A stretch of 64,000 nucleotides of DNA from Bradyrhizobium sp. 170 (GCF_023101085.1 NZ_CP064703.1:2170001-2234000); one strand, 5' to 3'; positions 1 to 10,093 are shown, numbered from the stretch's first letter. The notes: generated from the letters alone by a model not told the origin. Numbers and translations: made by a program.

Positions 1-648
1 CAGAAGAAGGTGTTGCCGATCACGCCGGCATTTTGCTTCGCCCATGCGCGGCGGGGCTTCTTCGAGCTGGCCGATATCGAGAAAACCGCCCGGGACGGAC
101 AGAAAGGCAAACCGGTCTCCCCGATCGCGCTGGAGGCGGTCAGGCGTCTGGACGCCCTGTTCGAGATCGAGCGCGCCATCAACGGCCGCAGTGCCGACGA
201 GCGGCGTGCCGTGCGCCAGGAGAGAAGCAAGCCGCTGCTCGACGACATGCACGCCTGGCTGCTCCGCGAGCGAGAAACCCTATCGCGCTCCTCCGAGGTC
301 CTGAAGCCTATGAATTACATGCTCAGGCGCTGGGACGACTTCGCCCGCTTCCTCGACGATGGCAGGATCTGCCTCAGCAACAACGCCGCCGAAAGAGCGT
401 TGCGCGGCATCGCCTTGGGAAGGCGCAACTGGACCTTCGCCGGCAGTCTGCGTGGCGCTGACCGCGCCGCCATCATGCTGACGATGATCACGACCTGTCG
501 CCTGAACGACGTCGATCCCAAAGCCTGGCTCGCCGACATCCTCGCCCGTATCGCCGATCTTCCCGCATCGCGTCTGCACGAGCTGCTGCCCTGGGAATGG
601 AAGCTCCTGCGCCAAGCCGACAACCCCACCGATCAGCAAGCCGCCTGA
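1..648 (+). CDS. IS66-family transposase (TnpC), 3' part
   Basis: The reading frame is open from the first base, so the gene starts to the left of the window and only about the last 215 residues are seen. The C-terminal part of an IS66 DDE transposase is recognisable: a helical segment followed by CLSNNAAERALRGIALGRRN, which holds the last catalytic Glu in the typical S/DNNxAERxLR context, then the small C-terminal domain ending HELLPWEW. The protein cuts and joins the ends of its IS. No tnpA or tnpB is visible because they would lie upstream. The frame is intact to its stop, so the copy may be functional, but the left half cannot be judged. Family assignment is firm. Confidence 0.9.
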   Translation, partial: QKKVLPITPAFCFAHARRGFFELADIEKTARDGQKGKPVSPIALEAVRRLDALFEIERAINGRSADERRAVRQERSKPLLDDMHAWLLRERETLSRSSEVLKPMNYMLRRWDDFARFLDDGRICLSNNAAERALRGIALGRRNWTFAGSLRGADRAAIMLTMITTCRLNDVDPKAWLADILARIADLPASRLHELLPWEWKLLRQADNPTDQQAA

Positions 649-739
649 CCTTCACGCATCGCCATCATAGAACTCGCCGTGCCCGTGCGCATGCGTCAAT
701 CAGGCGGTCTTCGTCGTATGCGTACGATGAGATAGCCCC

Positions 740-1286
740 AGTGCGCTTCTAATGACCGCATGGCGAGAAGCGTCACTGAGCCGTGCGGTAACGTTCGAAG
801 CTCGCACCGGAAGTTGATGAGTGGATTGCCTTAACCTGGTCGCGTCACTCGATGCCGCCGATAAAGATTCTATGGCGGGCGATGCAAGACGCATTCGAGC
901 ACGCACACTGCCTTTGCAGAATTGGTACGTCGAGGACGCCTAGATCTCACGGCGCTGTATCGAAGCGGCGGACATTCCGGCACCATCCCAGCAAGCGAAA
1001 CTCAGTGCGAGCTCCCGCTGATCGCCGCCGAGAAGACTGGCGCCAAAGCGGCCGCTGGCGAGTATCGCATCGTGAGAGTCTCAGAGCAGTCATTAATGCC
1101 GACCAGCAAGCAAGGCAGCTCCATGAAGATCGAGGTAAGAGAGGTTACCGTTAACCCGCGGCGTCCCAGCGCCTTTCCGGCTCCAACAATGGCGGCGCAG
1201 CTCGCCAGATTTCCTATCGCCTGGCGAAACTCGATCTGGCCGATGGACTTAGTTTCGTTCATATCGGGAGGCAATTGGTGGCTCAT
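740..1286 (-). pseudogene. Decayed flavin reductase (paralogue of the gene at 20918-21442)
   Basis: The reverse strand reads, in broken frames, a protein matching the intact flavin reductase at 20918-21442. The N-terminal stretch with IEFRQAIGNLAS, then GRRGLTVTSLTSI and PPCLLVGIN, is still clear. After that the frame is lost by small indels (SSETHDAIL has become CSETLTMRY). DNA similarity continues through the 3' part, for example the shared run GATGAGTGGATTGCCTT. No full-length product is possible. It is one end of a degraded duplicate of the flavin reductase-trpC segment. Confidence 0.8.
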
Positions 1287-1363
1287 AGCCCACTTGCGGA
1301 CTGGTAGTTGGTTTCGAACGCTTGCGCCATGCGGAGATTGCTTGGCTCGCGATGAGCCTCGCC

Positions 1364-1555
1364 CTATTGCTCGCCGACAATCTTGAGAAGGCGCTCTCTC
1401 TCGGACAGAAGATGCCCATCCAGTGTAGTGTGCAGCGCACCCCGCAGCTCGGGTGAGATCGAATCGTCTGTATCGATCAGTTCCCGAAATTTGCCAAGGA
1501 TACGTTCGATGTTTCCGATCGATCCGAGTACCATGGTCATTCGCCAGGACATCAT
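1364..1555 (-). CDS. Small 63-aa hypothetical protein
   Basis: A 63-codon frame starts with ATGATG, preceded by AAAGGAG about 9 nt upstream, an unusually good ribosome binding site for this region. The product is acidic and helical (IERILGKFRELIDTDD, then LLSERERLLKIVGEQ) with no membrane segment. It lies between the flavin reductase and trpC relics, in DNA with no counterpart in the intact copy of that segment, so it arrived separately or was lost from the other copy. I do not recognise the family. The strong start signal is the main support. Confidence 0.5.
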   Translation of the reverse strand: MMSWRMTMVLGSIGNIERILGKFRELIDTDDSISPELRGALHTTLDGHLLSERERLLKIVGEQ

Positions 1556-1889
1556 TGTGTGTCTCCTTTGGCGCGAAAGCGTGCAAGCGATCCGGGCGGA
1601 TATGTCGACGATCTCGGCCGGACACGTAGCGCCGGCGTCTGCGGTCCAAGCGGCGGTCCATTGTCGCGCGGCGCTCTGGCCTCGATCCGCTCGACAAAAT
1701 TGTTTCCGTTGGCCTCTAGCCTGACATGCGAGTTGCCGCTGGGCCTGCGCCGCCTCCATCTGACAAAGCTCCGTCTCGGTTTGTGAAGCATTTTCATGAC
1801 TTACCTTTGCCGTCTTAGTTGGATGCACGGTTTTCTGTTGAAGCTGTGCATTTCGTCCACCGATGCTGACCATGTCTCTCGCCCGCAGC
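1556..1889. other. No gene recognised
   Basis: Short overlapping frames occur on both strands, but none has a convincing start or a recognisable domain. The right side grades into the trpC relic. Confidence 0.5.
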
Positions 1890-2395
1890 TCGCCTCGTCA
1901 GAATGCGAGAGAGCGCGGCGTCGGTGCTGATGGGCTTTCTGAATACTGATGTGGTCGTCCTCGAACGACGCGGCGCCTCAATGCCGCCCGCGGTGAGCAA
2001 CCTTGCGAGCGAACACAGCTCGGCTGGAAGAGCGCCCCTGTCTCAAGGCTCGCTCCGGGCGAGAGCAGCACACGCGTTCCGCCTGTCACATTGGCCTGCC
2101 TCGTCAGACTCTGGCCAACCAGGAAGGTGGAATGGCGAATCGCGAAAGACGCATGAGATCGGCCGGTGCGAATTGATTTCGCCGACGGTCAGGCAGTCTA
2201 TGGTAATGAGGTGCCTGCGTCTCACTGGTCGCAAGTTTCGTCTCGAAGGTGCGCAGGTTGCGGTTGTTCATGCCAATTCTGGGCGAGCGAAGGTGAGGGC
2301 GCGATCGCGTTCCGCGCGGTTATGGATCTCGACCAGCACGTCCATGCTATGCGCCATGGCGACGGCCTCAATGTCCTCTGCGACCCGGTAGACCT
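1890..2395 (-). pseudogene. Decayed trpC (indole-3-glycerol phosphate synthase) fragment
   Basis: The DNA aligns with the 3' half of the intact trpC at 21878-22696. Shared runs include TCGAAGGTGCGCAGGTTGCG and GACCAGGAAGGT, and the order of blocks is kept: C-terminal flank, then the IGxNNRNL region, then the [10 protein letters not shown] region. Frameshifts and substitutions remove the frame, and the 5' half is missing. Together with the flavin reductase relic this is a degraded copy of the 20.9-24.1 kb segment. Confidence 0.8.
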
Positions 2396-2468
2396 GTCAT
2401 TAGCGCCCCTCCAGGCTCCGAAATTATGCCCTGACAGCGAAACGTCGCCGATGGAAACTCTCGGGGAT

Positions 2469-2777
2469 TCAAATCTTGTAATCTCCCAGCTTGCCGCCGG
2501 ATGCCAGCGCCGCCTTTATCCAGCGCGGGGTCTTGCCCCTACCCGACCACGTCTCCGAAGGATCTGACGGATTACGATACTTCGGTAAAACCGCGGGATA
2601 TTTCCTGCCTTCGGAGGCGCCCGGCGCCGGTGCGGCCGACCTTTCCCTGAGCTGCTTCAGACGCTGCTCGAGCACGGCCTTCTCGGCGCTCAGTTTTTCA
2701 TCCAAAGCCTGCAACACCCGAAGATGCAAAGCCCACAGCTCCTCCGTATCCATCTGCTCAAATCGCAGTTGCTTCAT
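2469..2777 (-). CDS. H-NS-family DNA-binding protein
   Basis: About 102 residues from the ATG at 2777 (an in-frame TTG lies 12 nt upstream). The N-terminal half is a charged coiled-coil-like helix (QALDEKLSAEKAVLEQRLKQ), the oligomerisation part. The C-terminal half carries the AT-hook-like H-NS/HvrA signature: YRNPSDPSETWSGRGKTPRW, then IKAALASGGKLGDYKI. Such proteins bind curved, AT-rich DNA and silence acquired genes. Here it sits between the trpC relic and a copy of the recurrent promoter-like element at 3166-3200, which points toward it. It occupies the place that trpD holds in the intact copy of this segment. Length and motifs are normal, so it is probably functional. Confidence 0.85.
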   Translation of the reverse strand: MKQLRFEQMDTEELWALHLRVLQALDEKLSAEKAVLEQRLKQLRERSAAPAPGASEGRKYPAVLPKYRNPSDPSETWSGRGKTPRWIKAALASGGKLGDYKI

Positions 2778-3165
2778 GAAAGCCCCCAATCATGACCGCA
2801 GCCACCTACTAAAGACGATAATTTAGATTCCCCCACGGTGACGGTAGACCACGGCGATCCCGCAGCAGGACAGGCCGAGTCATCGGCCGAGACTGGGATC
2901 TCCTCTTTTCCCCGCTTCGGTCTTGCTCCGCGGACCGGCATGCGGAACCCCTTAGGTCCTACATAAGCTTGCGTCCTTCCCTCTTCATTACCGAAAGTTC
3001 GACTCGAACAGCTATCAATTGCACATTAGCATTCGTGTGCACGGCACCTAGACTGCGATCATAGCGGCGAGTTGCCATTCGTGCGCAGGGAAGCCTGCCG
3101 CCACAGCCGACCCCTATCGAGGGTTGTGTTGTGTAGGCTACGATAGGTCATTGTCGGATTCGCAG
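2778..3165 (-). other. Leader region with relic of the trp-upstream reading frame
   Basis: No full gene. Around 2985-3045 the reverse strand still encodes NANVQLIAVRVELSVMKREG, matching [20 protein letters not shown] at the start of the frame upstream of trpD (23991 leftward). This shows that the duplicated segment extends up to the promoter-like repeat. Confidence 0.6.
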
Positions 3166-3200
3166 CCTACAACCTGACGCTAGGTGGTATTCAAGCCCTT
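3166..3200 (-). promoter_or_regulatory. Recurrent palindromic promoter-like element, copy 1
   Basis: Reverse-strand reading gives GGGCTTGAATACCACCTAGC followed by GTCAGGTTGTAGG. This is a diverged copy of the element repeated nine times here. It points at the H-NS gene through the leader relic. One palindrome arm is damaged (CCACC instead of CACG). Confidence 0.6.
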
Positions 3201-3223
3201 GAGTGCTCTTGCTGAACCTTATT

Positions 3224-3856
3224 TCACTGTGGCCTCAGCAAGTCTTGATTGTCGAAGTCGTCATCGCCGCCTCCAGGCGCCACCGTGGCGCGCTGCAGGT
3301 GAGCCGACTCGCGCGGCGCCGGACGGTCGGACGGATCTCGGCCCAGTTTCGACTGCAGCTCCACAAGATCGATGAAGGCGTCGGCCTGACGGCGCAGTTC
3401 GTCGGCGATCATCGGTGGCTGGGTCGAGATGGTCGAGATCACCGTGACTCGCACACCGCGGCGCTGCACCGCCTCCACGAGGAAGCGGAAGTCGCCGTCG
3501 CCGGAGAACAGCACCATTTGGTCGATGTGCTCCGCGAGCTCCATAGCATCAACCGCCAGCTCGACGTCCATGTTGCCCTTGAGCTTGCGGCGGCCGGAGG
3601 CGTCGATGAACTCCTTGGTCGCTTTGGTGACCACGGTGTAGCCGTTGTAATCGAGCCAGTCGATCAAGGGACGGATCGACGAATATTCCTGATCCTCAAC
3701 CATCGCCGTGTAGTAGAAGGCGCGCAGCAGCGTGCCGCGGCTCTGGAATTCCTGGAGCAGGCGTTTGTAATCAATATCGAAGCCGAGCGTCTTGGCGGTC
3801 GCGTAAAGATTGGCGCCATCGATAAAGAGCGCGATCTTGTTTGAAGAGGATGACAT
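3224..3856 (-). CDS. NYN-domain (LabA/DUF88-type) protein
   Basis: 210 residues starting MSSSSNKIALFIDGANLYAT. The NYN fold of PIN-like nucleases is clear from its acidic residues: Asp in LFIDGANL near residue 13, Asp in GNMDVELAVDAM near 95, and the LFSGDGDFRFLVEAV block near 118-132, followed by VRVTVIS. These acidic positions usually bind metal for RNA cleavage, so a role in RNA processing is plausible but unproven. The C-terminal 40 residues are low-complexity and charged. The gene is intact, of typical length for the family, and stands alone with no visible operon partner. Confidence 0.85.
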   Translation of the reverse strand: MSSSSNKIALFIDGANLYATAKTLGFDIDYKRLLQEFQSRGTLLRAFYYTAMVEDQEYSSIRPLIDWLDYNGYTVVTKATKEFIDASGRRKLKGNMDVELAVDAMELAEHIDQMVLFSGDGDFRFLVEAVQRRGVRVTVISTISTQPPMIADELRRQADAFIDLVELQSKLGRDPSDRPAPRESAHLQRATVAPGGGDDDFDNQDLLRPQ

Positions 3857-4125
3857 CAGTGGATTACTCGCTTAAGCGTCTTTGGCAGGCGGCAACGACC
3901 GGCATTTTCAAAATGCACTTTCGCGCAACCTAAAGACGTGTTTTGGCAGAGGGACACAACCTGCCAAATGCAGGCCGGCATTGAGGAACCCTCGGCTGTC
4001 TCGCTTGGACAATTGAGAACAGTCTGGGCGAGGGAATGAGAAAAGTGGAACGGGCGTGCGGCGGACCTCCGCTGGCTAGCCCTCCCGCAGCAACCATGGC
4101 TATCGGGATCTGATGACAAAGTTTT

Positions 4126-4480
4126 TCATGCGCACCTCTTGAAGTAGAAGATCTTAGCGACGAACAAGACGTTAAGAACGAACGCAACGTTCTGAAGCTC
4201 TCGCCGTCCTTGAAGTGAATTCGGTCGGCGACACCGTCCTGTTGAGAACGTATGACCGTCTCCAACTTCATACCCTCGATTATCATCAGCGCCGTGCTTG
4301 CTGAGGCCGATTACTAAGTGAAACCCTGATCGTAACGACGACGCCCGGCATCGGGTGCTGGCCACGAGATGATCTGCCTCTGGTTCCCGGAAGCAAGCTT
4401 TCGCAATAAGTCGCAGTAGCCCATGTTTCCGAACGCGTCGCCGAGCACCTGAAGTGCGACATGATCGGCGTTACCGCACG
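4126..4480 (-). pseudogene. Relic of acyl-CoA carboxylase genes (biotinyl domain plus biotin carboxylase scrap)
   Basis: The reverse strand reads EGMKLETVIRSQQDGVADRI followed by HFKDGESF, matching the biotinyl-lysine region ESMKLETIIRSSRDGVIDRI of the intact carrier protein at 28326-28829. Beyond it, 4421-4460 matches biotin carboxylase DNA near 29636-29680 (TTTCCGAA then GTCGCCGAGCA). Everything between has been deleted. The frame is broken in several places. It is the left part of a shrunken copy of the 28.3-32.2 kb segment. Confidence 0.75.
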
Positions 4481-4545
4481 CCAGATGAGGCTGGGTACTA
4501 GTCCGGACGGGGCCAATCAAAGCTTACCGGCTTGTTGGCGGCAAC

Positions 4546-4854
4546 TCATTTTGATCGTGCGTTTGCCTTCGCAGCATCTCGAACTGATATCACGTAGCGA
4601 CATTGGTCACTCAAGCTTGACAACTTGGCCTTCAGACAGGCTGCGATGGCGTCCGGATCCGGTATGCGGCTGCTACAAAAGCGAAACACGTCCGGTGTGC
4701 AAACCTGTTGCTCCTCCGCTGTCGCCGACTGATCTCGCGCACTCGCCCGTTCGATGCATAGAGCTGTTGTCGTCAGTAGAGCAACAATAAGGACTGCTGC
4801 CCAGTAATGTGCTCTGTAGATCCAAGACCCACGCGTGCGCTGCTTTTGATTCAT
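4546..4854 (-). CDS. Small secreted Cys-rich protein, copy 1
   Basis: About 102 residues from the ATG at 4854 (MNQKQRTRGSW), preceded by ACGAGGATATA with a GAGG ribosome site. A signal peptide is clear: basic start, then WAAVLIVALLTTTALC, and a likely cut near ASA-RD. The mature part has four Cys in CTPDVFRFC, ACL and QCRYVI, the pattern of the rhizobial Cys-rich-repeat family of small periplasmic proteins. The function is not known. Two disulfides are likely. A paralogue with the same gene order lies at 30483-30791, and both have the promoter-like element about 600 bp upstream on the same strand. Confidence 0.7.
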   Translation of the reverse strand: MNQKQRTRGSWIYRAHYWAAVLIVALLTTTALCIERASARDQSATAEEQQVCTPDVFRFCSSRIPDPDAIAACLKAKLSSLSDQCRYVISVRDAAKANARSK

Positions 4855-5430
4855 TATATCCTCGTTTAGTTGGAACATCCTGGGGTATTGCCCTTTCTGC
4901 GCGATGCGCAATATTCTTCCTATCGGGAACGGGCCGCAGCCACTGAAAGCATCGATGGCCGAAAAGCACTGTTGCCGGCCGGCACGCCAATCTCAGTGCT
5001 GCTTGCGGCGCTCGGTCCCACCACCGTAATGTCAACCTCGGCGGCGCTCGCAACCGAAATCAAGATCGAAAGAGACCGGCTCAGTTGCAGGTGAATCGCG
5101 AGAGAAATTGACATGTTGAGCTTCCGATGTTGTGCCGAAGTCCATTATCAGTGTTGTTGTACCTGGCAGCCGACCGATAAGACCCCACGCCACGAACGCA
5201 GGGGGAAAGGACCGCGGAGCGGCGTTGCGATGGCCGCTAAGAGACACGCTGAACCCTTAGCTATCCGGGCGTTCCCTCATGCGCAGTGGGACGCTGAGGC
5301 AGCAATCCATCTGGCAAGAGACTCGTGGGTGGGGTCTGTTTCGCACTGGGCGTTTGAGACATTCGCAATGTTTAGTACCTGTCAGGACGATTTTCGTGAC
5401 AACCGGAGGCCGTCGCCACTTGCTTTGAGA
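4855..5430. other. Long leader, no gene
   Basis: No supported frame. The sequence is recognisably related to 30792-31402, the equivalent leader of the paralogous segment, for example GGTATTG then CTTTCTGCGCGA. Confidence 0.5.
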
Positions 5431-5465
5431 CCGTACAATCTGACGCTACGTACGATTCAAGCCCC
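5431..5465 (-). promoter_or_regulatory. Recurrent palindromic promoter-like element, copy 2
   Basis: Reverse-strand CTTGAATCGTACGTAGCGTC then AGATTGTACGGTC. The CTTGAA and TTGTAC hexamers are 17 nt apart. The inner inverted repeat is AATC..ACG/CGT..GATT. It points toward the Cys-rich gene at 4854, 577 nt away. The flank GTCGCCACTTGCTTTGAGA resembles the flanks of the copies at 20226 and 31403. Confidence 0.6.
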
Positions 5466-5746
5466 ATCGAGAAACGACGTGTGAATATATCCAGACTCGT
5501 AAATCTCGAGAAGCATGTGGCTCAAATGTCAGGCCTAAACTGACATACGACTCGCAGTTCACCTCATTTGCGGAGGGGCCGACAAGCACATTGATCCGTG
5601 GACAGACGCGGGGAGGCGGTCGGTCGAAAGGAGTGACGCTGCAACACATCACGGCAACTTCCGTCGGAAGACGGTTAGGGATTGTCTGTTTGCAGCGAGG
5701 GCATTGCCGCTAGCGTTCGCTGCTTCGTTTGGTATTCCCAAGACGT

Positions 5747-5789
<43 letters not shown>

Positions 5790-5851
5790 GATGCCTTGCT
5801 GTTCGGAAGGCGATCGCGCTTGCTTGGCCCAGCGATTGCATGACCATCTAC

Positions 5852-6055
5852 ATGAAATCGAAAAACCCATTGTACGGTGCGAAACATTGGCGTCAGCGGG
5901 CGGAAGCAACGCGGACCAAAGCGGAGTCGCTCGCCTGTTTCAGATCCAGAGACAGGCTCGTTAAAATCGCCAAGGAATATGAGCGGCTAGCCCGGCGAGC
6001 GGAAGAATGGCAGACGTTAAGAGAGGACCGGGATGCAGAGTCCAATCATTCTTAA
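5852..6055 (+). CDS. Small helical hypothetical protein, copy 1
   Basis: 67 residues from MKSKNPLYGAKHWRQRAEAT. An ATG at 5840 would add four residues. The body is a charged helix (DRLVKIAKEYERLARRAEEW) of a kind common in Bradyrhizobium small proteins of unknown role. I chose 5852 because similarity to the paralogue at 32002-32208 begins exactly there (MKPKDPFYDPKFW). Longer frames that include the CT tract read through repeat DNA and are unlikely. The paralogue pair and its fixed position downstream of a Cys-rich gene and the promoter-like element support it as a real gene. Confidence 0.65.
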   Translation: MKSKNPLYGAKHWRQRAEATRTKAESLACFRSRDRLVKIAKEYERLARRAEEWQTLREDRDAESNHS

Positions 6056-6485
6056 TGCTTCGCTGCTTCTCGACAAGTCCCAGGTGGCTCACGCTCAGAG
6101 CGGCTAAAGGTTTCCGGTGATTTTTATCAGCCAGTCTGCCGCATGTCGCGCCCGGCCATGCAAGCAGCTTGTCCTCGACGTCCGAGCCCTGGTTACTCTG
6201 AGGTAACCGAAGTCAATCCATCGCTTGAAACGCCCAGAGCAGTAGGGGAGAAAAGTCTAGAGACTGCCGTGTAGGATACCGTGGCACCCCGAGCGTGGAA
6301 GGGAGATGGATAGCGCATATGGCCGGGGCAGAGTACCCGTACGCACGCGCGCCTGCAAATAGGAACGCCCCGCCCCGTTGAAAGGCTGGTCGGGCTAGTC
6401 ATCTCGGTAGCTTGATGGGCGGCACGTGGTTTGCAATACGTGGTCTGTGGGCGACACGGTCTGGTACCGCGCCGATAACCCACTG

Positions 6486-6527
6486 GCCCGACGCACCTCG
6501 TACCCGGCAGCGTGCGTCGGGCTTTTT
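6486..6527 (+). terminator. Rho-independent terminator
   Basis: Perfect 11-bp arms GCCCGACGCAC and GTGCGTCGGGC around a 15-nt loop, followed directly by TTTTT. No intact gene precedes it, so it may end an unrecognised RNA or be left over from a lost gene. Its stem is the same as that of the hairpin at 7258-7291. Confidence 0.8.
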
Positions 6528-7215
6528 CATGGCTTTCAGCATAGGAGGAGGGACGCTCAGGCGCATCACCTGGTCTTAGTCGTATTTAGCCGATTGTTGG
6601 ATGATCGGCGCAGCGGCGCGATTTCTACTTGCATTGTGGGATTTGGAACACTTGTCGCGCACGCAACAATCAGCGTTTTACAGACGGAGTTAGACCTCCC
6701 GGCGTAACAATTGTGTATTGGGGTTCGAACACTATCAGCAACACGGGAAAATTTCCGATCCAGATTGCAGTAGGGACCCCAACGCCTGCTGTCGGCGGAA
6801 TTCCTGATAAGTGCAAGAGCAATGCGTGGCGGAGTACATCGTGTGCGCCGATCGTTGTACACAAGGCTTTGCCAGCAGAAAGCGTTTTACGTCTGCGTGC
6901 GTTACGACGAGCGCCTGTCGCGATCCAATCCGTCGAGTAGATCGTAGCCGCCCTAACGCGCCGCGGAACCGATGCGGCGCTCTTGAGAGCGCCCAAATGA
7001 CTGGCGATCTCCGGCATCGAGTCGCATGAGATGCGATGGGTTGAAAACAGACGGATCTGGCTCCTCGTTCGATGATACGTTTGTTCGATTCCCGACAGTC
7101 TGTCGTTGGCCGTGTGGAAATGGGCGCACAATTCTCAATGCTGCAATATCGCTCAGCGGCTCGCCGGCTGGACGCACATGGATAGCTTAGCGGCATATCA
7201 CTTGCATGATTAGTC

Positions 7216-7299
7216 TTGGGCATGGATCCCCCCATGTCCCAACCAGCCCGGGTTGGGGCCCGACGCATCCGTTCCCCCGGGTGCGTCGGGCATTTCCTT
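7216..7299 (+). terminator. Nested hairpins ending in a terminator-like stem
   Basis: Three stems in a row. TTGGG-CATGG pairs with CCATG-TCCCAA (7216-7242). CCCAACC (7238-7244) can instead pair with GGTTGGG (7251-7257). Then GCCCGACGCA/TGCGTCGGGC (7258-7291) is followed by ATTTCCTT. Sharing CCCAA between two stems resembles an attenuator. No gene follows directly. Confidence 0.5.
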
Positions 7300-7993
7300 G
7301 CTGTTTGGCAGATATCAGATGGATGGATCAAATCGCACTAGGGTTCGAGTCACTGTTCAACGCGCCACGTGTCATAGTGAAATTCACGCAAACGAAAGCT
7401 CCGGGAGCTCATTGGAAATCCGGGTGCGCCATTGCGAAAAGTGATCGAGGACGCGCACTTGCCTAAAGGCATTGTTAAGAGCGCGAGTCTGCTCTCATTC
7501 GTGATTCATGGTCGCGTTGCTCGGCGGGCGTGCTGTAAGTGCAGATTACGTTGCTCCGTCGATCGAGCTGCCGGCCTAGTGGCGCGATGCAATAGGCAAG
7601 CGGACCGGCGGCGCTAGCGCAGTGGTAGCGCCGGGTGAACGATCCGCTTCAAAACGCGCGTTCGACAACGTCAACAGTCTCAGTATAAACATTCTGGAAG
7701 TGCGTTGCGGTCGGGAATTCGGGTATACGCATCGGCTAAGATCAAGATGCTCGCGCTTTCGAACACCCGCATGCTGAGCCAGCAGAGCTATGTCGCCTGG
7801 GTGGCGCTGCCAGTTCGACCAGCACGCTGCGGTTCGGTGCGATGGAGACCAATGCCCAGACCAGCGGTGCGCAACAACAAAAGTGTCGGATGAGGGGCAC
7901 ACAAATTATCGCGGGCATCTTCTTGAGCGCGGCAGATTCAACAACGTCGTGCAGATCCGGCACGTTCAGAACTGCTGGCCGGAACCGTCTCGC

Positions 7994-8176
7994 TCATGAG
8001 AACGCACTGATCACCCAGTAGATGCCGGCCCAGAGCAGCGCGTTAAGGAGGATCGCCACAAGGGGCCAGAAATTCCATGTTGCCGGTTGCGAAGCATCAG
8101 GACGCGATGCGATACCGGCTCTGCCGCCTTCAATCACGCGCAGTCTTTGTTTGCGCCAGTGCGTTGTTCGTACCAT
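7994..8176 (-). CDS. Small membrane protein (60 aa), tentative
   Basis: The N-terminal half is basic and polar. The C-terminal half has one membrane span (FWPLVAILLNALLWAGIYWV). The frame is complete but the ribosome site is weak (GCAAGAAT). It is isolated in a gene-poor stretch and I do not recognise the family. Support is only the sharp change from a basic head to a hydrophobic tail, typical of single-span proteins. Confidence 0.35.
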   Translation of the reverse strand: MVRTTHWRKQRLRVIEGGRAGIASRPDASQPATWNFWPLVAILLNALLWAGIYWVISAFS

Positions 8177-9719
8177 ATTCTTGCGTGGGCTAATTGATCA
8201 GTATTGAAGACCACCAAATCAGGCGAATAGCGTCCCGACGCTGGTGGAAACACGGTCGTTAGGCTGCTAAGCCTGATCGTCTGGAGTGGCGCGCCTGCGA
8301 GATGCGGCTGCATTGCCCCCTCCGCGCCGAAGCTCAAAGCTTGTCTCATAACCGGGGTCGTCAGCTTGATCGTCGCGGCGACCTCAGTCGATTCGGTGAA
8401 GTTCGTGACGCATCGATATCTGGCGGTTGTGCAGTTACGGATCGGCTTTAATGCCGATCAAGGTCAGTAGACCAAATCTCAATTTAAACTCCTGGGACAT
8501 TGACCAGTGCGCCGCCTCTAGCTGCAGCGGTTTTCATCTCAGCAATCGGCGTGCCGGACGAGAAAGTGCTGTGAGAATCATCGAAGAGAGAAAAACAACG
8601 TGTTTGCCGCGGCACCGGCGAAATGATTTAGCCGCTGTAGTCAGGTTTCCCACGTCGTGTCGTCAACCGGACATGGCGCTCGTACGACAAGAGCAAATGC
8701 CGCCGGAACCTCGTGCCGCCAAACGGCCAGCATCTGCGGCGGACTTGCGGTGTTTTGCTTTGGGTGCCGGGCGCATCGTGCCCAGCTTCATTGAAGCAGG
8801 CGACTTCGCCGACACGTCGAGAGTGCTCGCTGAGAGGTACGGGCCACCTGCGAATGGGCTACGCCTTAGGCCATCCATTGATGTTAAACGGGTTCGTCCG
8901 CCTGCGAACGATCTCTGAGGGCGCTCACGACTTGCACCAACCTAAAACCGCGAAGAGCCGCCACTCGGCAAAATTTGCTCAGGCGATGCGGATAGATCCG
9001 TCCAGTGTTCACCAAGCGTCCCCACGGATGACATTCAAACCTGCGACCGACCCGCGCACTCGAAAGGCACCTCCGCGTCCGAAACTCCCTTCCGCCGGGT
9101 TGAACGGCCTGATGCCCGCAGCCGCGTGGTGCAGCGGCGCCAAGTGCGAGCTCTATTCGGGCTCTCAACGCAAATCAAGTTTCGCCACATAGATGACGCA
9201 TTGGCACTGTTTCAGGCTCGGCCAGCAGCGAAAGGCTTAAGAATGAGCAGTACTAGATCGAGATGCAGCATCAGACCGGCAGAATCGCGGCCTCCGGCCC
9301 CATGACTCGCCCAGCTGCCCAAGCACTTCGTCAGCCATGACGCAGAGTACGGAGCAAAGATCCTCGTTGCGATTACATTGGAGAGCTCGTCCCGAGCCAG
9401 CTTTGACGATGTGAAAAGGCGTTAGCTGAATCATCATCTACCCGCCCCGGTCGCCGACGCGGCACAGTTCGTTCGATCCGGGGCATCTCGCACCAGAGGT
9501 GCTGGATCGCGATGACTTGTGGCCGTCGATGAGCACATGGCAGTGCTCTGGGCGGTGCCTGGCCGGACTGCGCCATGATCGAGGTGTTCAACGCGGCTCG
9601 CTCAAATTGAGCCATCGAGTGTGCGGGCGAAAGGAGCTCGCCGCGCGCTGCTTTTGAGCTAGTCGGGTCCTTTCCGGACCCCCACCGTGCACTATGGGAA
9701 CTTGCCGCGCGCCATCGAA
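8177..9719. other. No gene recognised
   Basis: Several short frames on both strands, none with domain signatures or credible starts. At 9731-9863 a plus-strand fragment reads LLDKPLCDQIEHIRAEADAF then IETRLKEMEP, which looks like the remains of a small coding gene next to the cassette at 9920. Confidence 0.45.
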
Positions 9720-9919
9720 AAGGAGAATCGATGCTGAAAGCAAAACCCTGCTCGACAAACCTCTTTGTGACCAGATCGAGCATATACGTGCGGAAGCTGA
9801 CGCCTTCATTGAGACGAGGCTGAAGGAGATGGAACCCTGTCCGGCGCACCGGGGGGTGTACTGACATCGGAAACGGGCCTGGCGGCGTGTGCTCACGGGC
9901 GTTGGTAGGAGAAAGTGAG

Positions 9920-10093
9920 ATGATCTACATCTATGGTTTGCGCAACGGGTTTTTGAAGATCCAGATGATAATGCAAACGGAAGGACCGAATTCAGATATT
10001 GCGCAGCAGTTCTCGCTGGAGGCGATAGAGGATTGCAAGGACAATGTGGTCCACGTCGATTTCAAAGGCACCTGCCAGGTGGGGAGGGGCTAG
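9920..10093 (+). CDS. Small phage-cassette protein (57 aa)
   Basis: Starts at ATG 9920 after TAGGAGAAAGTGAG, a strong ribosome site. The product MIYIYGLRNGFLKIQ... is acidic and of unknown function. Its TAG stop shares one base with the GTG start of the next frame, so translation is probably coupled. Together with the next two frames it forms a compact phage-like cassette. Confidence 0.5.
   Translation: MIYIYGLRNGFLKIQMIMQTEGPNSDIAQQFSLEAIEDCKDNVVHVDFKGTCQVGRG

Larger units (their letters stand above)
6056..7993. other. Gene-poor region
   Basis: No frame here has a recognisable domain or good start signal. The only structures I can support are GGTTAC/GTAACC at 6190-6207 and two strong hairpins listed separately. 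It is probably decayed island DNA. Confidence 0.5.

Noticed and set aside
7605..7630. tRNA-like D-arm (TAGCGCAGTGGTAGCGC)
   Set aside because: No matching acceptor stem, anticodon arm or T-arm follows, so it is at most a tRNA scrap.
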